Shown: positions 44,812 through 54,068, counted from the stretch's first letter. The stretch is 64,000 nucleotides of DNA from Paenibacillus terrae (GCF_000943545.1 NZ_JTHP01000019.1:1-64000), one strand, 5' to 3'. A program made the numbers and translations. The notes: a model not told the origin generated them from the sequence alone.

Positions 44812-45729
44812 TTGAACGAATACATTATTGAAACGAACGGTCTCAGCAAAATATACAAAGGACGCCCTGCGGTCAACCAGCTGGATCTGAAAATAGGGCG
44901 GGAAGATATTTACGGCTTTCTCGGCCCGAATGGAGCGGGGAAAACGACAACCATTCGCATGTTACTTGGACTCATTCGCCCGACTAGAGGAACGATCCGC
45001 ATATTCGGTAAGGATATTCGCAGACATAAGCTGGATATTTTGCGTAAAGTCGGCTCGCTGGTCGAATACCCTTCATATTACGGTCATTTGAACGCAGTGG
45101 AAAATCTGGAGGCCATTCGTCGCATTTTAAATGTGCCCAAGGAGAACATTACGGACGTGCTGAAAGTCGTTCGACTGACCAAGCATGCCAAACGCCCGGT
45201 CAAGGGCTACTCGCTGGGCATGAAGCAACGGCTTGGTATCGCCGCCGCGCTGCTAGGCAATCCGGAATTGCTTATTTTGGACGAGCCTACCAATGGTTTG
45301 GACCCGGAGGGCATTCAGGAAATGCGTTCATTGATTCAGGCGATGCCCAAGGAACGAGGAATCACCGTGCTGGTATCCAGCCATCTGCTGAGCGAAGTGG
45401 AGCATATGGCGAATACGGTGGGAATTATCCGCGAAGGAGAACTGGTTTTCCAGAATACGATTCACAATCTCCGTCAGGAATCCGCAGGGGGCATTCGCAT
45501 CGTCACGTCCGACCCGGAAACAGCCCAGCTCATTGCACGTGAGCAGGGTTATCATTCGGTGAGGGACGGGGCTGCTCTGGATTTTGAAAACATGAATGAT
45601 GCGGCTGTGGCGCTATTGGTCAGAAGACTGGTCGAAAATACGCATGCTATATACCGTGTAGAGGAACGCCGCAAATCCCTGGAGGATATGTTCATGCAGG
45701 TCGTCGGCAAAGGAGGGGCTTCCCTATGA
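44812..45729 (+). CDS. ABC transporter ATPase, lantibiotic/bacitracin self-protection type (LanF/BcrA)
   Basis: 305 residues from a TTG at 44812 spaced after GAGGTGAGG; an in-frame GTG at 44803 lies within that ribosome site. Walker A GPNGAGKTT, signature YSLGMKQRLG and Walker B LLILDEPTNGLDPEG. The C-terminal extension of about 80 residues matches the BcrA/LanF group, which expels peptide antibiotics from the membrane. Overlaps the permease gene by four bases. Confidence 0.9.
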   Translation: MNEYIIETNGLSKIYKGRPAVNQLDLKIGREDIYGFLGPNGAGKTTTIRMLLGLIRPTRGTIRIFGKDIRRHKLDILRKVGSLVEYPSYYGHLNAVENLEAIRRILNVPKENITDVLKVVRLTKHAKRPVKGYSLGMKQRLGIAAALLGNPELLILDEPTNGLDPEGIQEMRSLIQAMPKERGITVLVSSHLLSEVEHMANTVGIIREGELVFQNTIHNLRQESAGGIRIVTSDPETAQLIAREQGYHSVRDGAALDFENMNDAAVALLVRRLVENTHAIYRVEERRKSLEDMFMQVVGKGGASL

Positions 45730-46442
45730 TGCTGCGAGCGCTGACTGCGGATCTGCTCAAAGCGCGCAGGAAGGGGATCTGGTTTCTGGTGTTCCTTGGA
45801 CCCCTTGGGCTGGTGGCGATGCAGGCGCTGAATTTCGGGCTTCGTTATGATTATCTGATTCCGCGCAGCAAGGGTCATCTGTGGGAAGCCTTGATGGACA
45901 ACATCGCTGTTTTTGTCCCCATTGCGCTGGTGTTAGGGGCCACGATGGTCGCTTCCATGCTGGCGAATGTGGAGCATTCGTCCAACTCATGGAAGCAGCT
46001 ATTGGCCTTGCCTATCTCCAGATTCAGTGTCTATATGGCCAAGCTGACGCTGGCTATCGGGATGCTGTGTGTATCCTGCCTGCTCCTTACCGTTGGAACA
46101 TGGGGACTGGGGATGATACTTGGCTTCGGGGGAGAGCCTGCTCCAATAACAGAATTGCTGCGGCTCGGGTTTTGGCCCTTGGGAGGAACACTGCCCATGC
46201 TCGTACTGCTATTGTGGCTAACGGTCACGTTTCATAACCAGGCGTTGCCTGTAACACTGGGCATTACGCTAGGCATTGGCAGTTTGTTTGCATCACAACT
46301 GTCTGAATGGTTTCCGCTGGCTTGGCCGCAATTCGCATGGGTTGCGCCTCAAGCGTGGATGTTTGCGTCCATCGGCTGCGGAACGGGTGCGCTTCTCAGT
46401 CTGCTGACGGCGGCTCATTTTAGCAGAAAGGATGTGGCGTAA
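45726..46442 (+). CDS. ABC-2 permease, LanE-like
   Basis: 238 residues with six hydrophobic helices. The N-terminal segment and NVEHSSNSWKQLLALPISRFSVYMAKL are typical of the lantibiotic-immunity permease family (MutE/EpiE type). Shares the stop/start TAATG with the next permease. Confidence 0.88.
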   Translation: MMLRALTADLLKARRKGIWFLVFLGPLGLVAMQALNFGLRYDYLIPRSKGHLWEALMDNIAVFVPIALVLGATMVASMLANVEHSSNSWKQLLALPISRFSVYMAKLTLAIGMLCVSCLLLTVGTWGLGMILGFGGEPAPITELLRLGFWPLGGTLPMLVLLLWLTVTFHNQALPVTLGITLGIGSLFASQLSEWFPLAWPQFAWVAPQAWMFASIGCGTGALLSLLTAAHFSRKDVA

Positions 46443-47170
46443 TGTTCGGAGGATATGTACGACTGCTATCTGTCGAACGTTTGAAAATAGCCAAGTCGCC
46501 CGTCTGGTTGCTCGCGCTCGTCAGCCCGGCGATTGCCGTCCTGATCGGACTGCTGTCGAACCCCGGAGGAAATTGGCTAGCACTACTTTCTAGCATGCTC
46601 ACAGTGCATGCGCTGCTGTTCATGCCGATGCTGACCGCCGTATTTGCATCCATGGTCTGCCGATTCGAGCATGGGGGCGGCGGCTGGAAGCAACTGCTGT
46701 CGTTGCCATTATCCCGCACCAGTCTCTACGCAGCCAAGTTGACGATGATTATGGCTTTGGTGGGGCTGACTCAGCTATTGTTCGGGGGAGCGCTGCTGGG
46801 TGTCGGAGCTGTCCAGGACATGAACGGGCCGATTCCTTGGTCAGTCATCGCCCAAAGTCTGCTCGCAGGCTGGGTAGCCTGTCTGCCGCTAGCTGCGTTA
46901 CAACTGATGGTGTCTTTCCTGTGGTCCAGCTTTGCCGCGCCGCTCGCCTTGAACTTTGTTTTCACAGTGCCCAATATTCTGGTCGCCAACTCACAGACCT
47001 ACGGTCCGTACTATCCGTGGGTACAGCCTGTGCTGGCGATGATGCCTGCCGGAAGAGACAGCTTCGGGGCATTCATCGTACCAGCCGATACGCTGATTAC
47101 GGTTGTCCTGGGCAGCTTTGCTGTGTTTGGGATTGCGGGCCTGACGGTATTCCGTCGTAAAGAAATATAA
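46442..47170 (+). CDS. ABC-2 permease, LanG-like
   Basis: 242 residues with six hydrophobic helices; FEHGGGGWKQLLSLPLSRTSLYAAKLT is parallel to the preceding permease, so the pair arose by duplication. Together they form the hetero-dimeric channel of a LanFEG transporter. A terminator closes the unit. No lantibiotic precursor or LanBC/LanM gene lies near. Confidence 0.88.
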   Translation: MFGGYVRLLSVERLKIAKSPVWLLALVSPAIAVLIGLLSNPGGNWLALLSSMLTVHALLFMPMLTAVFASMVCRFEHGGGGWKQLLSLPLSRTSLYAAKLTMIMALVGLTQLLFGGALLGVGAVQDMNGPIPWSVIAQSLLAGWVACLPLAALQLMVSFLWSSFAAPLALNFVFTVPNILVANSQTYGPYYPWVQPVLAMMPAGRDSFGAFIVPADTLITVVLGSFAVFGIAGLTVFRRKEI

Positions 47171-47217
47171 GACGGAATATGAGGATTCAGCTCTATCTGT
47201 TTTTTCAAGGGCTCTAT

Positions 47218-47254
47218 TAAAACAAATGACCCTCTTATGGGTCATTTGTTTTAA
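47218..47254 (+). terminator. Terminator of the ABC-exporter operon
   Basis: TTAAAACAAATGACCC pairs with GGGTCATTTGTTTTAA across a six-base loop. No other feature is seen in 47255-47469. Confidence 0.85.
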
Positions 47255-47469
47255 AGTTATCATTCTTCCGGGTCACATTTCAGCGTTGGTACATAGAGAT
47301 CATTCAACTTCTAGCTCGGGAAGTTATTATAAATGTGGCATAGGTCATAATATCATGGTCTCTCTTCAGTTTTTAGAATGAATATTTGATAAGTGGATTT
47401 TTTTGAAGTATAAATCGCGCCGGATTGATAAAATACGATAATACATCTCAATCCGGAGTATGACACAAT

Positions 47470-48426
47470 TTAAACTAAGCCCGACATGGCACGGATATTA
47501 TCGCTGATGAAGCGGCAGGAGGCGTCGAACTTGGCTTGTTCTTCCGGGCTTAGCTCCAGCTCGATGACCTCCTGAATTCCTTTGCTGCCGATGATCGCCG
47601 GAACACCTGTGCAGACATTCGTGTGCCCGTACTCGCCATCCAATACGGCAGAAACCGCTATAATTTTACCGTCATCATTTAAAATGGAACGGGTAATGTA
47701 CGCCAGCGCATTGGCAATACCGAAATAAGTAGCCCCTTTGCGGGTGAAAATCTCCCAGCCTGCATCCTTCGTTTTGCGGGCAATATCATCCAGATCGACG
47801 TGGCTGAACCGCTCCTGATGCTGACGCAGGATGTGCAGGATTGGCTTGCCGCCAATGGTAACGTGTGACCATGCAACGAATTGGGAATCGCCGTGCTCGC
47901 CAAGAGCATACCCCTGCACACTGCGCGGATCTATGGAAAACACCTCGGAAAGCAGCGTCTTAAGCCGGGACGAGTCAATGGAGGTGCCCGTGCCGATCAC
48001 CTTGTTGCGTGGCAGACCGGATATGCTTTGTACAAGATAGGTCACAATATCGACAGGATTAGCCGCAATGACGAAAATGCCGTCAAAGCCGCTCTCCATA
48101 ATCGCCGTTACAATTTCGCGCGTAATGATCACCGCATCATCCAGTACGGACAGACGATCTTGACCTGGTTTGGGGTTAGCCCCGGCCGTGATAATGACAA
48201 CGTCCATATCCGTGCAATCTGTATATGTTCCTGCATGTACCTTGGTACGTGTGGACGTAAAATCCATACAATGGGACAGATCCAGCGCATGGGCCAAAGC
48301 CCGATCATACGTGCGGTCAATCATCATAATTTCGTCACAAATGGACTGATTGACCATTGAGTAGGCACAGCTCGAACCGACCATACCCGCGCCGACAATA
48401 GCTACTTTCCTTGCCTTCCCCTTCAT
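47470..48426 (-). CDS. ldh: L-lactate dehydrogenase-type enzyme with atypical substrate loop
   Basis: 318 residues. NAD motif [11 protein letters not shown], catalytic His in GEHGD, Arg in IDSSRL and Arg in the QDRLS loop, Thr in KGATYFG. The mobile loop reads [10 protein letters not shown] where classical LDH has GANQKPGETR, so the specificity residue (Gln102 in Bacillus LDH) is Pro and the following Glu is Gln. It may favour another 2-oxo acid. GAGGAGG precedes the ATG. Monocistronic. Confidence 0.85.
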   Translation of the reverse strand: MKGKARKVAIVGAGMVGSSCAYSMVNQSICDEIMMIDRTYDRALAHALDLSHCMDFTSTRTKVHAGTYTDCTDMDVVIITAGANPKPGQDRLSVLDDAVIITREIVTAIMESGFDGIFVIAANPVDIVTYLVQSISGLPRNKVIGTGTSIDSSRLKTLLSEVFSIDPRSVQGYALGEHGDSQFVAWSHVTIGGKPILHILRQHQERFSHVDLDDIARKTKDAGWEIFTRKGATYFGIANALAYITRSILNDDGKIIAVSAVLDGEYGHTNVCTGVPAIIGSKGIQEVIELELSPEEQAKFDASCRFISDNIRAMSGLV

Positions 48427-49019
48427 TTATGTTTCCTCCTCGTTCCAGCGAACGTTAATATGCTATAAATTATGTCTGAAACCCATTTTACGTTACATAA
48501 CATAACATATTGCAGAGCTTTTGGAAATATCCATTGTTTTGCCTTCATTCCGAAAAATATAAAAACAACTATGACCAGAGGCACATATATATGCTGAAAT
48601 ATAGAGAATACGTGGAATACGCAGTGTTTTTGCAGGTGAGGATTGCAGGGTGTGAGTAGCTTCTTTTTGAGGTGACATCCGCATTGATTGTACTTCGCGA
48701 CGCATTGATGGCAGAAATAATGCCATAAGATCATGTGAAGTGTGACATTTATGTGACGTTTCTAGAAAGACGCCCTATTGAATGGGGACTAGGCGAGGTA
48801 CCATATATTTTGTCAGATTTTATGGTCGGCTGGTTTATCCGACTGTATATGGTTGATTTGAAGTCGCTTCTTGCATTTTTATAAAATATTCGCTTATGAC
48901 AAAGGTTCCTAGCAGTCCGCAATATTAGAACATTTTTGCCAAAGGGTTTCCATTTGATTCCGCGAATTGTACATATACAAGCTTATTTCTTTCCATACCA
49001 TCCAGGGAGGTAATGATTA
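48427..49019. other. 593-base intergenic region
   Basis: Holds the ldh promoter region, direct TGTGAC copies near 48740-48765 of unknown role, a half copy of the 114-bp repeat (48844-48888) and a plus-strand ribosome site (GGGAGG) for the MerR-like gene. Open frames across it lack ribosome sites and recognisable products. Confidence 0.5.
48844..48888 (+). repeat. Degenerate half copy (D) of the 114-bp palindromic repeat
   Basis: TGTATATGGTTGATTTGAAG and the following GTCGCTTCTTGCATT match the right half of copies A-C; the left half is absent or unrecognisable. Confidence 0.55.
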
Positions 49020-49841
49020 ATGGAAGAAAGCAGATCGACGACGGAAGCAGCAAAGCAGTTGGGAATCGGGGCCAGTACCCTTCGTAAATATGCGGCAGCG
49101 CTGGAGGAGCAGGGCTATGTGTTCCCGCGTTCCGCCAACCAATCGAGAATGTTCAGTCCAGAGGATGTAGAGTGCTTAAAGGTGATGCGAGGGGCATTGC
49201 GTGAGGAGCATTTGACGATGGAGCAGGCGGTTCAGGTGGTGCTTGAGAGGGTAACCGCCCCCTTCCAAATCGAGGATGCAGGCATTCGCTTGCCATCCGT
49301 ATCGGATGGTGAGTCGCTGGCTGCAACCTGGGAGGAAATATTGGCTGCGGCAGAGGGCAGAGATGAGTCTGTGATGCAGGCGCAAGCCGCCTCTACTCTT
49401 GAATCGGCAGGATTAGAGGATGAAGTGAGCGTACAGGAACAACAGACGCATACCTTGGCGCTAACGATTGAGCACAGGCTAGAGCAAACAAGGGAGAGGG
49501 AAAAAGAAGAACTGGAACAAACACCCGTACAGATACAAACGCAGGAGCCTATAGAGTCCCAAGCACTGACGGAGATGCAAATTATGGTGCAGAGCGCTCT
49601 ACTGGAGATGAGGATTCGTTTGGAAGAGCTGGAAGTGGAGCATAGCCGGTTGGTGGAGAAGAACACCAGCCTTTCCAATCAGTTGGAGGACCAAAAGCGC
49701 TGGATGAAAGAACGGGTGGAAGAGGAACGGGATCGGCAGTTAATCACCAATTTGCGTACCTATCAGGGCAGACAGCGTAAGTCACGCGGTTCGCTGCTGT
49801 CCTGGCTCGGTTTGGCACCACGCAGACGAAGAGAGGCATAG
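49020..49841 (+). CDS. MerR-like HTH protein with coiled coil
   Basis: 273 residues. N-terminal MerR-type HTH (TTEAAKQLGIGASTLRKYAAA with SRMFSPEDVECL) runs to about 75. A Glu/Gln-rich linker (130-180), a predicted coiled coil about 185-245 (EMRIRLEELEVEHSRLVEKN) and a basic C-terminus (RQRKSRG, PRRRREA) follow. The layout recalls RacA-type DNA-binding/anchoring proteins, though similarity is general. GGGAGG precedes the ATG. Confidence 0.75.
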   Translation: MEESRSTTEAAKQLGIGASTLRKYAAALEEQGYVFPRSANQSRMFSPEDVECLKVMRGALREEHLTMEQAVQVVLERVTAPFQIEDAGIRLPSVSDGESLAATWEEILAAAEGRDESVMQAQAASTLESAGLEDEVSVQEQQTHTLALTIEHRLEQTREREKEELEQTPVQIQTQEPIESQALTEMQIMVQSALLEMRIRLEELEVEHSRLVEKNTSLSNQLEDQKRWMKERVEEERDRQLITNLRTYQGRQRKSRGSLLSWLGLAPRRRREA

Positions 49842-49854
49842 GCATGATAATGAT

Positions 49855-49892
49855 AAGACCATCAGACCTACCCGGTTCTGATGGTCTTATTG
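49855..49892 (+). terminator. Terminator after the MerR/coiled-coil gene
   Basis: AAGACCATCAGA pairs with TCTGATGGTCTT across a loop of about 11 bases. Confidence 0.8.
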
Positions 49893-50016
49893 TGGATGGT
49901 ATAATAGCGGAATAGACTGGAGTGTATGGATATAGGACAGTGGGCGGGTATACAAGAAGACAAGAGCAAGTCGCATATATAACATGCCGCAGCGTGTATA
50001 GGAAAGGGATATCAGA

Positions 50017-50832
50017 ATGTTTGCTTGGTTACGGAATGTTTATGAATCTTGGATAGATTACCCGAAACAGCCCGGCGATCTGCTGGGTGGACGTTATCAT
50101 ATTCTTTCGCTGCTGGGTATGGGAAGCTATGGTCTGACCTACCTCTGTCTGGACAAGCATAATGGGCAGGAGGTGGCGGTCAAGCTACCCAGACCGAGCA
50201 AGCGGGCGAAAGGTGTTCAACTGTTGCAGCGTGAGGCTGACATTATGCGACAAATGGAACATCCCCATATCCCGAGGCTGCTCGAAAGTGTGGAGCATCG
50301 GAATGGAATGTACCTGGTCATGGAATATATCTCCGGCATGACGCTGGAGGAGCTTATATTTGAACAGGGGCGTTCTTTTACCGAACAGGAATGTATCGTC
50401 TACACCCTGGAGCTAATGGAGCGGGTTCTGCATGTGCATGAACGAGGCTACATCCATCGGGATATCCGCATTCCCAATGTGATCCACCGCGAAGGGAAAC
50501 CGTACCTGATCGACTTTGGCCTTGCACTGGCGATGGGCGAGCAGCAGGAGGATGTATTTACCGAATCTATGCTGGAAAAGCGTGCACCCGAACGACAGGA
50601 TGTTGCTATCTACAGCGATTTGTACGATGTCGGGCATTTGATGCTTTTTATGCTGTACAGCAGTTACGAGCCTCAACCGGATCAACCGCCGGGAAGCTGG
50701 CAGGAAGAATTGAAGCTGAGTCCACCTGTGCGCCATCTGCTGGAGCGGCTTTTTCAGATTGGCCCAAGGTATGAACATAGTCGTCAGTTTATGCTGGAGC
50801 TGGAGAAGGCGTTGGTGCAGCAGGAGGGCTAG
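50017..50832 (+). CDS. Soluble eukaryotic-like serine/threonine protein kinase
   Basis: 271 residues, a kinase domain only, with no membrane helix or PASTA repeats. Gly loop LGMGSYGLTYL, Lys in VAVKLPRP, catalytic loop IHRDIRIPNV (Arg in place of the usual Lys after HRDI), metal Asp in LIDFGLAL. Probably active, since Arg at that place is seen in some bacterial kinases. Target unknown; no phosphatase adjacent. Confidence 0.85.
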   Translation: MFAWLRNVYESWIDYPKQPGDLLGGRYHILSLLGMGSYGLTYLCLDKHNGQEVAVKLPRPSKRAKGVQLLQREADIMRQMEHPHIPRLLESVEHRNGMYLVMEYISGMTLEELIFEQGRSFTEQECIVYTLELMERVLHVHERGYIHRDIRIPNVIHREGKPYLIDFGLALAMGEQQEDVFTESMLEKRAPERQDVAIYSDLYDVGHLMLFMLYSSYEPQPDQPPGSWQEELKLSPPVRHLLERLFQIGPRYEHSRQFMLELEKALVQQEG

Positions 50833-50954
50833 TCCATAAAGATCGTCCATAAAAATAACGGGCATTCGCCGCAAAAATGGGGGAATGCCCCCCTTACGCA
50901 TCTGACCATATCTACATACAATGATCCTGTAAATGAGCGAAAGGAGTGTTGTAA

Positions 50955-51071
50955 ATGAGTCATATGTGTGGAATGGGCGGTATGGGGTACGGCGGAGCCT
51001 GGACCTCTGTAGGAGCGATTCTGGTACTGTTTATTTTGCTGGTAATTATCTCCAAAACTCTGTTTCTGTAA
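50955..51071 (+). CDS. YjcZ-family small sporulation-associated protein
   Basis: 38 residues: a Gly/Met-rich head (CGMGGMGYGGAW) and one hydrophobic helix (AILVLFILLVIISKTLFL). This is the usual layout of the YjcZ/YhfM-like families found in Bacillales. AAGGAG is eight bases before the ATG. Followed by a terminator. Confidence 0.8.
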   Translation: MSHMCGMGGMGYGGAWTSVGAILVLFILLVIISKTLFL

Positions 51072-51138
51072 TTTTGTTAATAGACGGTTTCCTGTAAAAT
51101 GCACAGATGTTGCCCTGCATTACGCCGGGCGTACAACA

Positions 51139-51178
51139 ATAAAGCGAAGGCCCTTGATGAGAAGGGTCTTCGCTTTAT
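51139..51178. terminator. Terminator
   Basis: ATAAAGCGAAGGCCC and the facing GGGTCTTCGCTTTAT form a near-perfect stem. Serves the YjcZ-like gene and possibly the convergent small gene. Confidence 0.8.
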
Positions 51179-51240
51179 AGGGTTTGAAGGAGCCAATGGC
51201 TTCCTTGCAATGCTTGGTTTCATTTGTCGCAGCCCTTTAC

Positions 51241-51423
51241 TTACGAACTGGAGTAATGACGGCGTTTGTCCTTGTAATATTGGTGCCCGTTATGGCTGTT
51301 CTTGTATCCTAAATCGGATGAAGAGCGGCGTTTACGTTCGTAATAACGGTCCGAGCTACTGTATTTCCGCTTATGAGAATGAGAGGTGGAATGTAGCAGG
51401 CGGTGCAGTAATTTTTTGAGCAT
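51241..51423 (-). CDS. 60-residue basic Ser/Tyr/His-rich protein
   Basis: Starts MLKKLLHRLLHS behind AGGAGG. The rest is rich in Ser, Tyr, Lys and Arg (for example SSSDRYYERKRRSSS, YKDKRRHYSSS). Composition like that of small spore coat or other DNA/wall-binding proteins; no family assigned. Confidence 0.65.
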   Translation of the reverse strand: MLKKLLHRLLHSTSHSHKRKYSSSDRYYERKRRSSSDLGYKNSHNGHQYYKDKRRHYSSS

Positions 51424-51530
51424 CGTCTAATCCTCCTTCTTATCCTGTCCGACTGATTTTTTAGATCATTTTCTGACATAGACAGGTTCTTATGAAACGG
51501 TAATACGCAGCGGTGTTGGAACGGGTTCCA

Positions 51531-53084
51531 CTAATTTAAAGGTTTTAAGGATTTGGCCTGAAACTCGGCAATATCCTTGAATTCCTCTTCAAATTTACGT
51601 GAAATGCGGATATAGATCGGCAGTAAATCACGGTAAATATCCACATGCTCTGCCACGGGCTTATGCTGGTGAGTGGTACCGATCATACCGGATACAGCGT
51701 CCAGCGAATCAATCCGTCCCAGTGCGTACAAGCCTAAAATAGCTGCGCCAAGACAGGAGCTTTCCAGACTTTCCGGGATAATGACCTCCTGATCGAAAAT
51801 ATCCGCCATGAGCTGTCGCCACAGCTCCGAGCGTGCGAATCCGCCAGTGGCGTGAATGACCGAAGGTCTGTCGATGACCTCTTCCATGGCCAGCATAACC
51901 GTGTACAGGTTGAACAGCACACCCTCCAGAGCGGCGCGGATCATATGCTCTTTTTTGTGACGCAGGGACAAGCCGAAGAAGGAGCCGCGGGCATTCGGGT
52001 CCCACAGAGGCGCACGTTCTCCCGACAGATACGGGAGAAAGAGCAGGCCGTCCGAGCCGGGGCGTACCTGTTCCGCGATTTGGGTCAGCACATGGTACGG
52101 ATCAAGCCCTAACCGTTTGGCGGTTTCCACCTCGGAGGCTGCAAATTCATCGCGAATCCAGCGGAACACAATGCCGCCATTGTTCACCGGGCCGCCGATC
52201 ACCCACAGCTTTTCGGTCAATGCGTAGCAGAAAAAGCGTCCCTTGTCATCGGTCAACGGCTTATCAACCACGGTACGGATGGCTCCGCTGGTACCGATCG
52301 TGACAGCGACAACTCCCGGTTTGATGGCATTCACACCAAGGTTGGACAAGACACCGTCACTGGCTCCGATGACAAAAGGAGTCGTCTCCAGCAAGCCCAT
52401 GTCATGCGCACAGGTCGCATCCAGTCCCTTCAGGACGTGAGTTGTCGGCACCAGCTCAGACAACTGCTCCTTTGTGACACCGGCAATACGTAGCGCTTCT
52501 TCGTCCCAATCCAACTGCTCCAAATTCATGAGACCGGTAGCGGATGCAATCGAATGATCCACGACATATTGCTGGAATAACCGGGCAAACACATATTCCT
52601 TGATAGAAATATATTTGTACGTTTGTGCCGCAATATCCGGTAAATCCCGTGTAATCCACATCAGCTTCGTCAGCGGCGACATGGGATGAACGGGCGTCCC
52701 GGTTCGTAAGTAAATGTCATGTCCATGGTATTTATGCTTGAGCGCTTCAGCCCATTTGGCGCTGCGGTTATCTGCCCATGTGATCGAGGCGGTCAGCGGC
52801 TTGCCGTTCTTGTCCACCGCCAGCACGCTGTGCATGGCCGAACTGAAGGAGACGAACAACACATGCTCGGCTGCTACTCCGCTTTTTTTCATGACCTCCT
52901 GCACCGTTGTCACGACGGCTTTGAAAATATCCTCCGGGTCCTGCTCCGCCGCATCCGGCTCAGGTGTATGCAGTGGATAGCCTACATGATGCTGGGCAGC
53001 AATATTGCCGTTTTCTTCGAAAAGTACCGCCTTGGTACTGGTCGTACCGATATCAACGCCGATCATATATTGGGTGTCTGCCAT
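51531..53084 (-). CDS. gntK: Gluconate kinase (FGGY family)
   Basis: 517 residues from the ATG at 53084, seven bases after AGGGGAG; in-frame TTG and GTG codons upstream are less well placed. FGGY features: IGVDIGTTSTKAVLF, ITWADNRS, TIGTSGAIR and GGFARSELWRQLMADI. Strong resemblance to Bacillus GntK, which phosphorylates gluconate. Downstream of GntR and palindromic GntR-type operators. The gluconate permease and 6-phosphogluconate dehydrogenase that complete the B. subtilis operon are absent here. Confidence 0.88.
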   Translation of the reverse strand: MADTQYMIGVDIGTTSTKAVLFEENGNIAAQHHVGYPLHTPEPDAAEQDPEDIFKAVVTTVQEVMKKSGVAAEHVLFVSFSSAMHSVLAVDKNGKPLTASITWADNRSAKWAEALKHKYHGHDIYLRTGTPVHPMSPLTKLMWITRDLPDIAAQTYKYISIKEYVFARLFQQYVVDHSIASATGLMNLEQLDWDEEALRIAGVTKEQLSELVPTTHVLKGLDATCAHDMGLLETTPFVIGASDGVLSNLGVNAIKPGVVAVTIGTSGAIRTVVDKPLTDDKGRFFCYALTEKLWVIGGPVNNGGIVFRWIRDEFAASEVETAKRLGLDPYHVLTQIAEQVRPGSDGLLFLPYLSGERAPLWDPNARGSFFGLSLRHKKEHMIRAALEGVLFNLYTVMLAMEEVIDRPSVIHATGGFARSELWRQLMADIFDQEVIIPESLESSCLGAAILGLYALGRIDSLDAVSGMIGTTHQHKPVAEHVDIYRDLLPIYIRISRKFEEEFKDIAEFQAKSLKPLN

Positions 53085-53125
53085 ATTCAATCTCCCCTTC
53101 ACTTACCGTTATTAGCTCATTATCG

Positions 53126-53194
53126 TTAAATTAACACACTCAGCAGCATAATCAAACCAAAGGCGACCAGGGAAGCAAACACGATTACATTCAT
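53126..53194 (-). CDS. Possible 22-residue hydrophobic peptide between gntR and gntK
   Basis: MNVIVFASLVAFGLIMLLSV plus two residues, preceded by GGGGG five bases before ATG and by a GntR-type operator 33 bases upstream. May be a single-helix membrane peptide or a relic of a lost permease. Not supported by homology. Confidence 0.4.
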   Translation of the reverse strand: MNVIVFASLVAFGLIMLLSVLI

Positions 53195-53226
53195 ATGCGC
53201 CCCCGTAGCGACCGCTGCAAGGCAAC

Positions 53227-53246
53227 GACAAGTATGTATACTTGTC
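53227..53246. promoter_or_regulatory. GntR-type operator upstream of gntK
   Basis: GACAAGTAT-GT-ATACTTGTC, perfect nine-base arms. It matches the ATACTTGTATACAAGTAT consensus of the B. subtilis gluconate repressor in half-site sequence. It lies between gntR and gntK, so gntK is probably controlled separately. Confidence 0.75.
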
Positions 53247-53261
53247 GACAACTTTAGTCTA

Positions 53262-53315
53262 AAAAGGAACTGCGCCAGCTTAGAGCACCTAAAGCGCGGT
53301 GCAGCGGCTCCTTTT
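53262..53315. terminator. Terminator of gntR
   Basis: Long imperfect stem with AAAAGGA / TCCTTTT at the base and TGCGCC / GGTGCA near the top; T runs on both strands. Confidence 0.7.
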
Positions 53316-53329
53316 ATACATTTTACAAA

Positions 53330-54025
53330 TTAGGACAGACTCTTGCGGTAGGGGGACAGAACGCTGTCGTTTACCGCGTTGCGGGTGTCCCGGTAATGAT
53401 CCTTGATAAATTCGGACAGCTCCTGAGCGCTCCCTTGGTTTAAAGCGTTTGCAAAGGTACGATGATTGTGAATCGTGACTTGGGATTCTTCAATCTTGGA
53501 CGTAAAGCGTTGTTCTGTGGCAGCCAGCATGACCGTCAGGATCAACTGCCTCATTCCGTTCCAGGTGTGGAGAATACGAGTATGGCCTGCTTCCAGCACC
53601 AGAGCCTCATGGAAATTGAAGTCCTGAAGAGAAAATTCAACGACGTCTCTGTGCTTGAGAGCGACTTCCATTTTATCAATCATCCGGTTTAAAGCGGTCA
53701 CCAACCCTGCATTGTCTCTATGTACAAATCTTTGTACAACAAAATGCTCAATCAGCATTCGCACATCGAAAAGCTCCTCCATATCAGCGGGCGTCATGCC
53801 GATGACAATCGCGCCCATGCGTTCCAAGCGAAGCAATCCTTCACTGGAAAGCACTTTTAACGCTTCACGAACAGGAGAACGGCTGGTGCCAAAATCGGCA
53901 GCAATCTGATTTTCAGATAATACCGTGCCGGGTGTCTGCATGCCACGGATAATCTGAAGTCGAAGCTCACAAGCAATCCTTTCACCAAGCGATGCACCCT
54001 GTAGCCAGACTGACGGATATTTCAT
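53330..54025 (-). CDS. gntR: GntR-family (FadR/FCD) repressor
   Basis: 231 residues from the ATG at 54025, seven bases after AGGAGT; the open frame runs further upstream into the operator. N-terminal winged HTH (LSENQIAADFGTSRSPVREALKVL), C-terminal FCD helical ligand domain. Its operator overlaps its own leader (autoregulation). Gluconate is the expected inducer, by analogy with B. subtilis. Confidence 0.9.
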   Translation of the reverse strand: MKYPSVWLQGASLGERIACELRLQIIRGMQTPGTVLSENQIAADFGTSRSPVREALKVLSSEGLLRLERMGAIVIGMTPADMEELFDVRMLIEHFVVQRFVHRDNAGLVTALNRMIDKMEVALKHRDVVEFSLQDFNFHEALVLEAGHTRILHTWNGMRQLILTVMLAATEQRFTSKIEESQVTIHNHRTFANALNQGSAQELSEFIKDHYRDTRNAVNDSVLSPYRKSLS

Positions 54026-54068
54026 GTGCATACTCCTATCCTGGAAATTTCGGTTGCCTCTTTCGGGC

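Noticed and set aside
48423-48734. 103-codon minus-strand frame upstream of ldh
   Set aside because: No ribosome site, Cys/His/Phe-rich low-plausibility translation, and it overlaps the ldh start region.
48740-48765. Rex or CRP-type operator before ldh
   Set aside because: TGTGAC copies are direct repeats, not the palindrome expected for either regulator.
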